DNA of 64,000 bases, taken from the NCBI RefSeq assembly GCF_030812215.1, contig NZ_JAUSSG010000009.1, positions 186,001 to 250,000 of the forward strand, read 5' to 3'. Of the stretch, positions 36,401 through 64,000 are shown one piece after another. Positions within the stretch are counted from its first letter, which is position 1. Each line of letters opens with the position of its first letter. The notes beneath the pieces are model-generated. The model had not been told where the DNA came from. It ran no database searches and saw only the letters and a list, made by a program, of their open reading frames with translations. The position numbers and the translations under genes are program-made. The stretch is from Variovorax boronicumulans (lineage in GTDB: Bacteria; Pseudomonadota; Gammaproteobacteria; Burkholderiales; Burkholderiaceae_C).

Positions 36401-39400
36401 GGTCCGGGTTGTGGGACGGGGCGAGCGCCCAGTCGGGGTGCGCCGCATCGAGCATCGCGCGCACGCAGCGCCCGGAAGGCCTGAGGCGTCCGTCCAGCCG
36501 CTGCTGGGTCAACAGCACGACGGCGCCGCTGTCGCCGAGCATGTGCGCGAGCCGCTCGTCCGGGTACACCGGGTCGAGCGGCACATACGCACTGCCCGCC
36601 TTGAGCGTGGCCAGCAGCGCCACGACCAGTTCCAGGCTGCGCTCGGCGCAGATCGCCACGCGGTCGTCGGGCCTCACGCCGAGCGCGCGCAGGTGGTGGG
36701 CGAGCTGGTTGGCGCGCGCGTTGAGTTCTGCGTAGCTCAAGGCCTCGCCCGCGTATTCGATCGCCTGTGCATCGGGCCGGCGCGCCGCCTGCGCCTCGAA
36801 GAGCTCGTGCACCAGCACCGGTTCGGCGGCAACGGCGTGGCTCTCGTTGAAGCCCTCCACGATCGATGCGCGCTCCTTCGCATCGAGCAGGTCGATGCGA
36901 TCGACCGGCTGGCTGTCGTCGGCGACCATGCCGCGCAGCACCGCCTCCAGGCAGCGCCAGTGGCGGCGCACCGTGGCCTCGTCGAACAGCGCGCTCGCGT
37001 AGTTGAGCTGGCCGCCGATGCCTTCTTCGCTTTCGCGCAGTTCCAGCGAGAGCTCGAACTGCGCGCTGTCGGCGCCGCCGCCCAGGCTCTGCGCCTGCAG
37101 GCCGGCCAGGTCGAGCGCGGCCCTGGGCGTGTTGTGCCAGGACAGCATGACCTGGAACACCGGATGGTGAGCCAGCGAACGCGGCGGATTGAGCGCCTCG
37201 ACCAGGCGCTCGAACGGCACGTCCTGCAGGCTCTGCGCCTGCACCGCGGTCTGCCGCGCCTGGGCCAGCAGCGCCTGCACGCTGGGGCTGCCCGACAGGT
37301 CGATCTTCAGCGCCTGCGTGTTGATGAAGAAGCCGATCAGCGGCTCGACCTCGACGCGGCTGCGGCCCGCGTGCGAGCTGCCGATCACCACCTGCTCCTG
37401 TCCGCTGAGCCGGCCCAGCACCACGGCCCAGGCCGCGAGCAGCGTCATGTACAGCGTGGTGCCGTGGCGCTGGCCAAGCGCGCGCAGGCCGTCGGCGAGC
37501 GCGACATCGAGCGCGATGGCGATGTTCGCGCCACGGTAGTCCTGCACCGGCGGCCGCGGCCGGTCGGTCGGCAGGTCGAGCAGGGCCGGCGCGCCGCGCA
37601 GTTGCGCCACCCATTGCTGCAACTGCTGCTGCAGCAGCGGACCCTGCAGCCACTGGCGCTGCCACATGCCGAAGTCGGCGTACTGGATCGCGAGCGGCGG
37701 CAGCGGGTCGGGCCGGCCTTCGCGGAAGGCGCGGTACAGGGCCGAGAACTCGTTCGCGAGCACGCCGCCCGACCAACCGTCGGAGACGATGTGGTGCATG
37801 GTGACGAGCAGCACGTGGTCCTCGGGCCCGAGCGCGAGCAGGCGGCCTCGGATCAACGGTCCGAGCGCGAGATCGAACGGGCGCAGCGCCTCTTCGCGCG
37901 CGATGCGCTCCAGCTCCGGGTCGGTGGCGCCGCGCAGGTCTTCATGCCGCAGCGCGAAGCCGCGGGCCTCGTCGATGACCTGGAGCGCCTGGCCGCCGAT
38001 GCCGACGAAGCGCGTGCGCAGCACCTCGTGGCGCTCGACGATGCGGTCCAGCGCCGCCTGCAGCGCCGCGATGTCGAGCGCACCGCGCAGCCGCACCGCA
38101 TCGGGCACGTGGTAGGCCTTGCTCGCCTCGGGATCGACGCGCGCGATGAACCACAGGCGCTGCTGCGCGAACGACATCGGCAGCGGCGCCGAGCGGTCGG
38201 CGCGGGCGATGGCGCCCAGGGCGTTCTGGCTCGCCTCGGCCACGTCGCGGGCCATGTCGGCCAGCTGCGGATGGGTGAAGAGCGCGGGCAACGGCAGCTC
38301 GACGCCGAGCCGCTCGCGCACCTGCGAAACCAGCCGCACCGCGAGCAGCGAGTGGCCGCCGAGCTCGAAGAAGTTGTCGTGCCGCCCGACGCGCTCCATG
38401 GCCAGCAGTTCGCACCAGATCTGCGCGAGCGTGTCCTCGATCTCGCCGATGGTCGCCTCGTAGGCGCGATGCGCGAAGGCCAGGCCGTCGGGCGCGGGCA
38501 GCGCCTGGCGGTCGAGCTTGCCGTTGGGGGTCAGCGGCAAGGCGGCCAGCGGCATGAACGCACCCGGCAGCATGTGATCGGGCAGGTGCGCGGCCAGGCG
38601 CATGCGCAGCTCGGCGGGGTCGGCCGCCTGCACGTCGCCCACGATGTAGGCGACCAGGCGCTTGTCGCCGGGCACGTCCTCGCGCGCGATCACCACGGCT
38701 TCGCGCACGCCGGGCAGCTCGTTCAGCCGTGCCTCGATCTCGCCGGGCTCCACGCGGTGGCCGCGGATCTTGAGCTGGAAATCGTTGCGGCCGAGAAATT
38801 CGATGGTGCCGTCGTCGCGCCAGCGGCCGAGGTCGCCTGTCCTGTACATGCGCGAACCCGCACCGACCCCAGCATCCACGCCACCCGCGAACGGATCGTC
38901 CAGGAAGCGCTCGGCGCTCAGCGCGGGCTGGTGCAGGTAGCCGCGTGCGACCTGCACGCCGGCGATGTATATCTCTCCGGCCACGCCGCGCGGCACCGGC
39001 CTGCGCTGCGCGTCGAGCAGATAGAGCCGGCAGTTGTCGACCGGCGCACCGATGGGCGGTAGGTCGTCCCAGTCTTCGGCCGGCCCGGCGAGCGTGTGCG
39101 CGGTGACCACGTGGCTTTCGGTCGGGCCGTAGTGGTTGTGCAGCCTGGCGTTGCGGCCGGAGAACAGGCGCCGGATGGCAGGTGTGATGCGCAGCTGCTC
39201 GCCCGCGACGACCAGGTCGCGCAGCGCCGGCAGTGGTGCTTCGCGCTGCGACCACAGTTCGCTCAGCGCATTGAGCGCGATGCAGGGCAGGAACAGCCGT
39301 TCGAGCTGCTGTTCGCCCAGCCAGTCGGCCAGCGCGGGCAGGTCGCGGCGCAGGTCGTCGGGCAGCAGCACGAGGGTGCCGCCGCCGGCCAACGTCGAGA

Positions 39401-41731
39401 AGATTTCCTGGAACGCCACATCGAAGCCCGGTGCCGCGAACTGCAGCGTGCGCGCCGCGCCCGGCAGCGCCTCGCGCTGCCACGCCAGCAGGTTGACGAG
39501 CCCGCGATGCGGCATCGCCACGCTCTTGGGCCGGCCGGTCGATCCCGAGGTGTAGATGACGTAAGCCAGGTGCTCGCCGCGCAGGCCCAGCGCCTGCGCA
39601 TCGGGGCACGGCGCGGCAGCCTGTGCCCATGGCGCCTGGCCGATGTCGTCGAGCAGCACGCGCGCGCAAGCCGCCGCCGGGGGCAGGCGAGCGGCCAGCC
39701 GCTCTTGCGTCAGCAGCACGCGCGGCGCGCTGTCGGCCAGCATGTGCGCCAACCGTTCATCGGGATAGGCCGGGTCCAGCGGCACATAGGCGCCGCCGGC
39801 CTTGAGCGTGGCCAGGATCGCGATCACCATCGGCGGGCCGCTCTCCAGGCAGATCGCCACGCGTTCGTCGGGCGCGACGCCGAGCGTGCGCAAATGCATC
39901 GCCAGCTGGTTCGCCTGCGCCTCCAGCTCGCCGTAGCTCAGCCGCTGCGCGCCGAACGCCAGCGCCGCAGCCGACGGGTCGCGCGCGGCCTGGCGCTCGA
40001 ACAGCGCGTGCACCAGCTCGCCTTCGGCGCCGTGGTCGCGCCGCGTGGCGTTGAAGCCATGCAGGACCTCATCGCACTCGGCCGGCGGCAGGGTCTCGAT
40101 CGCATCCATCGGCGTTTCGGGCGCGCACCCGAGCGCCTGCACCAGATGCCCGAGGGTTTCGCGCACCATCGCGGCGATGCGTGCGGCATTCACGCGCTCG
40201 ACGATCTCGGCGGTGATGCTGAAGCCCTCGCCATGGTCATCGACGTGCAGCACGAACGGATAGTTGGTGCGGTCGCGGCTCTCGATGTGGTGGATGCCGG
40301 CCATGCCCTCTTGGCCCGGCGCCGCCGCCTCATCGCGGCTGTGGCGGTAGTTCAGCAGCGCCGAGAACAGCGGCGTGTTCGCGGCTGCCAGCCCGCTGCA
40401 GCGCTGCGCCAATGTCAGCGGCGCGTGCTCGTGGCGCAGCAGTTCGGCGAGCGTGGCCGCAGTTTCTTCGAGCGCAGCGCCGGCGCTGCGTCCGTCCAGC
40501 CGCACGCGCAGCGGCAGCGTGTTGATGAACATGCCCATCGCGCGGTCGGCACCCGCGCCGCCCTGCAGGCGGCCGAACAGCACCGTGCCGAACACCACGT
40601 CCTCGCGACCGCTGCAGCGCGCGAGCACCTGCGCCCACGCGAGGTGGAACACGCAGGCGGGGCTGACGCCGCGCGCCCGCGCAATCCGGCGCAAGTCCGC
40701 GCACAACGCCGCATCGAGCCTGAGCTTCGCCTGCACCGCGTCGCTGCCGTTGCCCTGCACATCGAGCAGGTCGAAGGGCGCGGTCGGCTGGTCGATGTCG
40801 CCGAGCATCGTGCGAAAGAACTGCTCGTGCTCGGCCTCGCGCGCCGAAAGCCGAGCCTGTGCGACGAAATTGCGGAACGGCAACGGCACGGGCAGCTCGT
40901 CCCGGCGGTCCCGCATCACGAGGCCCACCTCGTGCACCAGCTGCTCCAGCGTGACGTGGTCCATCACCAGGTGGTGGTAGAGCATCTGCAGCAGCCAGCG
41001 CCCGCTCACCGCGTCGAAGGCGGCAAAGCCGCGCATCAGCGGCGCCTGCCGCACGTCGAGGCGGTAGCGGTCCGGATCGGCGTGCGCCTTCAGGCGCGCC
41101 TGCACGTCGCCGGCCAGTTCCAGCGTCTCGACCTCCAGCCGCGCGCGGCGCCACACCACCTGCACCGGTTCGGGCAGGCCGTCCCACTGCACCGCGGTGC
41201 GCAGCACGTCCTGCCGCGCGATCACCTCGTTCATTGCGGCGACGAAGCCGTCGAGCAGCGCGCGGCTGTCGAAGCCCATCAGCAGCCGGTTCAGGTAGGC
41301 ATCGCCCCGCTGCTGCAAGAGGTGATGGAACAGGATGCCCTCCTGCAGCGGCGCGAGCGGATAGATGTCCTGCACGTTGCCGGCGCCGCCCGGCGTGGCC
41401 GCGACGATGCGGTCGATCTGCGCCTGCTCGAGCCGCACCAGCGGCAGCATCTGCGGCGTGATGCGCGCCTGCTGCGCCTCTTCTGCCGCGCGTGCCGGCG
41501 CGGCGTGTTCGCCGTTGGCCGCGACCCAGTTCATCAGCACCTGCTTGTGCAGCTTCAGCGAAGCCATCACGCCCGGGGTCAGCACGCCGCGCGGGGCCTT
41601 GACCACCAGTTCGCCCTGCTCGATGCGCGCCAGGACCCGGCGCTGTTCGAAGAGGCCGATCAGGGCCGGCGCGTCCAGCCCGTCCAGCGCATCCCGCCCG
41701 TCTCGCGCTCGCATGCTTGCAACTTCCACAT

Positions 41732-41735
<4 letters not shown>
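33411..41735 (-). CDS. NRPS subunit C: modules 7-8 and tandem thioesterases
   Basis: A 2774-aa synthetase that adds residues 7 and 8 and releases the peptide. Order: TubC-like docking domain (about 10-75), dual epimerisation/condensation C7 (from about 91; HHLLQQRGD and YHHLVMDH), A7, carrier T7 (LGGHSLL, about 1127), LCL-type C8 (HHIVSDGWS, from about 1180), A8, T8 (about 2185), TE1 (GWSAGG, about 2316) and TE2 (GHSFGG, about 2596). A7 specificity residues read DVQFVAHVV(K), Pro-type; A8 reads DMKELGMVD(K), acidic, identical to A5. Oddities: A7 core A3 is GRPKSV, with Ser for the usual Gly, and T8 has LGGYS for LGGHS. Start GTG 41735 overlaps the previous stop (GTGA) with GAGGAG 8 bases upstream. 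Tandem TEs occur in other lipopeptide synthetases that form a macrolactone. Confidence 0.93.
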
Positions 41736-61256
<19,521 letters not shown>

Positions 61257-61260
<4 letters not shown>

Positions 61261-62651
61261 GGTTGGCTGCCGTCCGGCACCAGCGTTTCGAGCCGGCGCA
61301 AGCGCGGGTGGCCGAGCGCGAGAACAGTCAGCACCAGGCCGATCGCGCCGCTCACGAAGAACAGCAGGCCGATGCCGCGGCCCGGCCCCGTGCCGAACCA
61401 CACGCCGACCGAGGAAGCCAGCGCGCCGCCGGGGCGCAGCGCAGGCTCCAGCACCGCATCGGCGAGCCAGCCGCCGGCCAGCAGCACCGCGCACATCACC
61501 GCCATGTTGGATGCGGTGATCAGCGCGAACACGCTGCCCTGGCGGCCCATCGGCGCCTTGCGCATCCACAGCGCGTGCGAACACGCGACCGAGGTGCTGC
61601 CGCAGAAGAGGCACACGAACGCCGCCGCGCACCACCAGGCCGGCGTGGTCGCCCAGCCGGCCGCGAGCACCGCCGCGCACTGCACCGCGTCGCAGGCGAG
61701 CACCCACCGCATCAGCCCGCGCCGGATGAAGGCGGTGGCGACCAGCACCGACCCGAGCAGGCCGCCGACGATGCCGACCGACATGACGAGCCCCAGCACA
61801 TCGCTGGAGTGGGTGGACAGCACCAACGGCGTGACCAGCGTCGTCGCCAGCACCAGCAGGCACTGCACCAGCGCGCCGTAGCCCAGCAAGGCGGCCATCA
61901 GCGGTTGCTCCCGCAGGTACGCGAGCGCGCCGGAGAAACTGGCCCACGGCGATGTGCGCACGGGCGAATCACCGGCGCGCGGCCCGCCGCGCACGTCGCC
62001 GCCGGCCCGCGTCAAGGCCGCGAACACCAGCGCCGCGCCGGCCAGCAGCAGGCACAGCTGCGTCGCCATCACACCCTGCAGGCCCATGCGCGCCATCAGG
62101 AAGCCCGCCGCGGCGGGCGCACCGACCTGCACCAGCGCGCGGGAGATGCCGGTCAGCCCGCCGACCTGCGCGAAGCGATCCCTGGGCACGAAACGGCTGA
62201 CCGCCACCCGGATCGCCGGGCGCCGCAACGCGCCGACCGCCGCCGCGACCGCGGCGTAGGCATACAGCGCGCCGATGCCCAGGCGGCCGGACGTCAAGGC
62301 CAGCACGATCGCGAAGGTGCCGGCGATGGCTGCGACATCGCACGACAGCACCACCCAGCGCCGGTCGTGGCGATCGGCCAGGGCGCCGGCGAATGGCGTG
62401 GCGAGCATTGCCGCCAGCGCGGCGGCCAGCACCGAGAACGAATAGTCCTGCGCGGAGCCGGTGCGGGAGAAGATCCACACCCCCACCGCGAAGCTGACCA
62501 GCGTGGTGCCCAGGTCGAAGGCCGTCTCGCTCAGCCAGAGCAGCGCGAACGTGGATCGCGTGCGCAACGGGGCGGGATGCGACGGGAGGAGCGAAGGGAC
62601 CGGTTCGTCGCGGGGCGCGGTGGTGGCGGTTTGCACGGTCGCTTCCTGCAT
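61257..62651 (-). CDS. MFS transporter, probable lipopeptide exporter
   Basis: A 464-aa polytopic membrane protein with about 12 hydrophobic segments, similar in layout to EntS-like and macrolide-efflux MFS proteins: LWLSETAFDLGTTLVSF, PFAGALADRHDRRWVVL (motif A loop), LTSGRLGIGALYAY and LGYGALVQCLLVLATTL. It is the first gene of the operon and overlaps the first NRPS gene by 4 bases, which strongly ties it to product export or self-protection. Start: ATG 62651; a TTG at 62690 and a GTG between are also in frame, none with a strong ribosome site. The substrate is inferred from context. Confidence 0.85.
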
Positions 62652-62778
62652 GGCGTGCGTTCTGTGAATTCCCGCGTTCACCGAAGCCAAGACGCGGGCA
62701 CGGTTAATACAAATGGCGCAGTGCTCGAATTATTGAATGCGAACACGGTGAGAAGCTTTGAAGCAGAGAAAGCCCGTC

Positions 62779-62810
62779 GATTAAGAAAATCCGTTCCATT
62801 TCCGTTCATT
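62779..62810. repeat. Diverged core copy A of operon-leader repeat
   Basis: GATTAAGAAAATCCGTTCCATTTCCGTTCATT-like core (only the pattern is given: AATTAAGAA-(A)ATTCGTTC-ATTTC-TTCAT). It resembles the ends of copies B and C but lacks their TTGTTGGCGC front half. Weakest of the three. Confidence 0.45.
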
Positions 62811-62855
62811 GCGGCCGCGCGCGCCACGCGAATAGCATGAACAGTGCGGTGTTTA

Positions 62856-62943
62856 TGTTTAAATTTGTTGGCGCCGGCACAATAGGAACTTTGGAATAGA
62901 GTCACCGAATTAATTACAAGATTCGTTCTGTTTCAATTCATGG
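62856..62943. repeat. Operon-leader direct repeat, copy B
   Basis: An 88-base unit beginning AAATTTGTTGGCGC and ending AAGATTCGTTCTGTTTCAAT plus ATGG. Copy C at 63103-63186 has the same front and end with a diverged middle; the starts are about 247 bases apart. Probable remnants of a duplicated promoter or binding region. Confidence 0.65.
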
Positions 62944-63102
62944 CGGCGACGTGAACTTACCTCGCCCACAGAGGGAAGTCAGTCTAATTCGAAACGCAAT
63001 CCCGGTTTTTTGCTATGTGTTCAGATGACAACGAGGCACCGGCAGCCGGACAAGAACGGGCCTGGCGATATTCACCATGGCCGTTTGAAATAAACGACGT
63101 AT

Positions 63103-63186
63103 TGTTTTAATTTGTTGGCGCAAATTCGCCAGAACGCGGGAATGGCGCCACGCAATTAAGAAGATTCGTTCTATTTCAATGAATGG
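63103..63186. repeat. Operon-leader direct repeat, copy C
   Basis: An 84-base unit beginning TTAATTTGTTGGCGC and ending AAGATTCGTTCTATTTCAAT plus ATGG, matching copy B at front and end. The same orientation and spacing in a promoter-bearing region suggest duplicated regulatory DNA. Confidence 0.65.
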
Positions 63187-63297
63187 AACGACACAGCCTC
63201 GTCACAATTTCAACAGAACGTATGGAGCCTTTTGACTGAAGGCCAAATCCCCGGAAATACCGGGTGTTTCATGCATTCGGGGCGTGCAAGACCAAGC

Positions 63298-63320
63298 CCG
63301 CCGGCCGTTGCAGCCGGCGG
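63298..63320 (-). terminator. Possible queF terminator hairpin
   Basis: On the minus strand CCGCCGG pairs with CCGGCGG around a 9-base loop, about 80 bases beyond the queF stop. There is no run of T after it, so intrinsic termination is uncertain. Confidence 0.3.
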
Positions 63321-63400
63321 CAGACGCCTCGAGACGGGCGCGCATGCTCGCAGGGGCTCACGCAACCGCTGCGGGAGCGGCTGCCGGGCCTGCTGCCGCG

Positions 63401-64000
63401 CTACTGGCGCGCGGTGCGGATGTTCGGCGGCAGCGCCTGCGGCCAGCTGGTGCGGAACGGATTGATGTCCAGGCCGCCGCGCCGCGTGTAGCGCGCATAC
63501 ACCGCGAGCTTGGTCGGTTTGCAGCGGCTCCAGATGTCCGTGAACATCCGCTCGGCGCACGGCTCGTGGAACTCGTTGTGGTTGCGAAAGCTCACGATGT
63601 ACGCGAGCAGCCCGGCCTGGTCGATCTGCGGACCGCTGTAGCGGATCTGCACGCTGCCCCAGTCGGGCTGGCCGGTGACCAGGCAGTTGCTCTTCAACAA
63701 GCGGCTGGTGAGGGTTTCGTTCACCGGCGGCTGCGTGTCGTCGCTCGACAGCAGCTCGGGCGCGGGCTGGTAGTGCGTGCACTCGATGTCGAGCCGGTCG
63801 AGGTCCAGGCCGTCGATCTCGTGCACCGGCTCTCGGTCGAAGAGGTCGGGCGTGAGCAGCTTCACGCCGATGCCGGCCGACTGGTCGCTGCCGCGCCACG
63901 CCGCTTCGGCCAGGTCGGTGCGCAGGTGCTCGCGCACCGCATCGATGCTGGCGAAGGTGCTGTTGTTGAAGCTGTTGAGGTACAGCTTGAACGACTTGCT
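63401..64000 (-). CDS. queF: NADPH-dependent 7-cyano-7-deazaguanine reductase, C-terminal part (runs off right edge)
   Basis: 199 codons plus stop; the start lies to the right of the window. QueF reduces preQ0 to preQ1 in queuosine synthesis. The part seen begins SKSFKLYLNSFNNSTFASID, a family hallmark, and includes LLKSNCLVTGQPDWGSVQIR with the nucleophilic Cys, the NHNEFHEPCAERMF segment with His/Glu residues of the active site, and the RTSWPQALPPNIRTARQ end. The size ahead of this segment cannot be judged. It is transcribed toward the lipopeptide operon leader. Confidence 0.93.
   Translation of the reverse strand, partial: SKSFKLYLNSFNNSTFASIDAVREHLRTDLAEAAWRGSDQSAGIGVKLLTPDLFDREPVHEIDGLDLDRLDIECTHYQPAPELLSSDDTQPPVNETLTSRLLKSNCLVTGQPDWGSVQIRYSGPQIDQAGLLAYIVSFRNHNEFHEPCAERMFTDIWSRCKPTKLAVYARYTRRGGLDINPFRTSWPQALPPNIRTARQ

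Larger units (their letters stand above)
62652..63400. other. AT-rich non-coding leader of the lipopeptide operon
   Basis: About 750 bases with no convincing gene separate the exporter start from the end of queF. Base composition is much more AT-rich than the genes on either side. It holds diverged direct repeats (entries below) and must carry the promoter for the 34-kb operon, since queF is transcribed toward it and is unrelated. Near the queF end are two hairpins: CCCGG-AAATA-CCGGG at 63250-63264 and a 7-bp stem at 63298-63320. A minus-strand frame of 75 codons at 62678-62905 is not credible. No sigma-factor site could be fixed with confidence. Confidence 0.7.

Noticed and set aside
61261..61947. 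Upstream extension of NRPS subunit A into the exporter gene
   Set aside because: That reading is a frame-shifted shadow of the MFS protein; ATG 61260 begins a proper starter C domain.
62678..62905. 75-codon minus-strand frame (MTLFQSSYCAGANKF...)
   Set aside because: No ribosome site, overlaps the exporter 5' region and the repeat area, and has no recognisable domain.

Overview
The window is high-GC DNA (apart from a few AT-rich patches) from what looks like a Variovorax-like member of the Comamonadaceae (Betaproteobacteria, Burkholderiales). The support is two Bug-type (tripartite tricarboxylate transporter) periplasmic binding proteins, many LysR/acyl-CoA catabolic genes, a betaproteobacterial-type DNA polymerase IV and queF. 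Genus assignment is an inference from gene style, not from a marker gene.

Layout, left to right. (1) 1-2253: start of a lipoprotein gene running off the left edge, then a LysR regulator overlapping a Bug-type binding protein gene. (2) 2497-10941 (minus strand): a type VI secretion effector island, vgrG - rhs toxin - putative immunity gene, with an AT-rich toxin tip and immunity gene that look exchanged. (3) 11140-18404: chromosomal housekeeping and hypothetical genes (glycolipid-binding family, YiiX-type hydrolase, dinB, DUF2459, nucleoside-permease-family lipoprotein, topoisomerase IB, degenerate histidine-kinase-like protein, DUF3606, SnoaL-like). (4) 18367-28774: acyl-CoA catabolic genes in two divergent operons (AMP-ligase, Bug protein and fused double acyl-CoA dehydrogenase on minus; citryl-CoA-lyase-like, acyl-CoA dehydrogenase and MmgE/PrpD on plus), followed by a long inverted repeat, a LysR regulator and a short-chain dehydrogenase. 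(5) 28890-62651 (minus strand): a single 34-kb non-ribosomal lipopeptide operon: MFS exporter, three NRPS genes (5333, 1176 and 2774 aa; eight modules and tandem thioesterases), two TauD/SyrP-like dioxygenases, one 2-oxoglutarate dioxygenase with an unusual C-terminal domain, and a membrane-anchored alpha/beta hydrolase. (6) 62652-63400: AT-rich non-coding leader with diverged direct repeats, then the 3' part of queF at the right edge.

The main result is the NRPS operon. Reading the ten specificity residues of each adenylation domain by eye gives Thr - Pro - Pro - Arg-like - acidic (Asp/OH-Asp-like) - Ser - Pro - acidic. The condensation-domain types (N-terminal acylating C, dual epimerisation/condensation domains before modules 2, 3, 6 and 7) predict D-(allo)Thr, D-Pro, L-Pro, L-Arg, D-acid, D-Ser, L-Pro, L-acid. 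With two SyrP-like hydroxylases and a separate oxygenase suited to Pro, this matches, from memory, the composition of tripropeptin and the closely related empedopeptin and plusbacin: calcium-dependent, cell-wall-active cyclic lipodepsipeptides containing two beta-hydroxy-Asp, 3-hydroxy-Pro and Arg. No compound can be assigned from sequence alone, but the colinear match over eight positions is strong.
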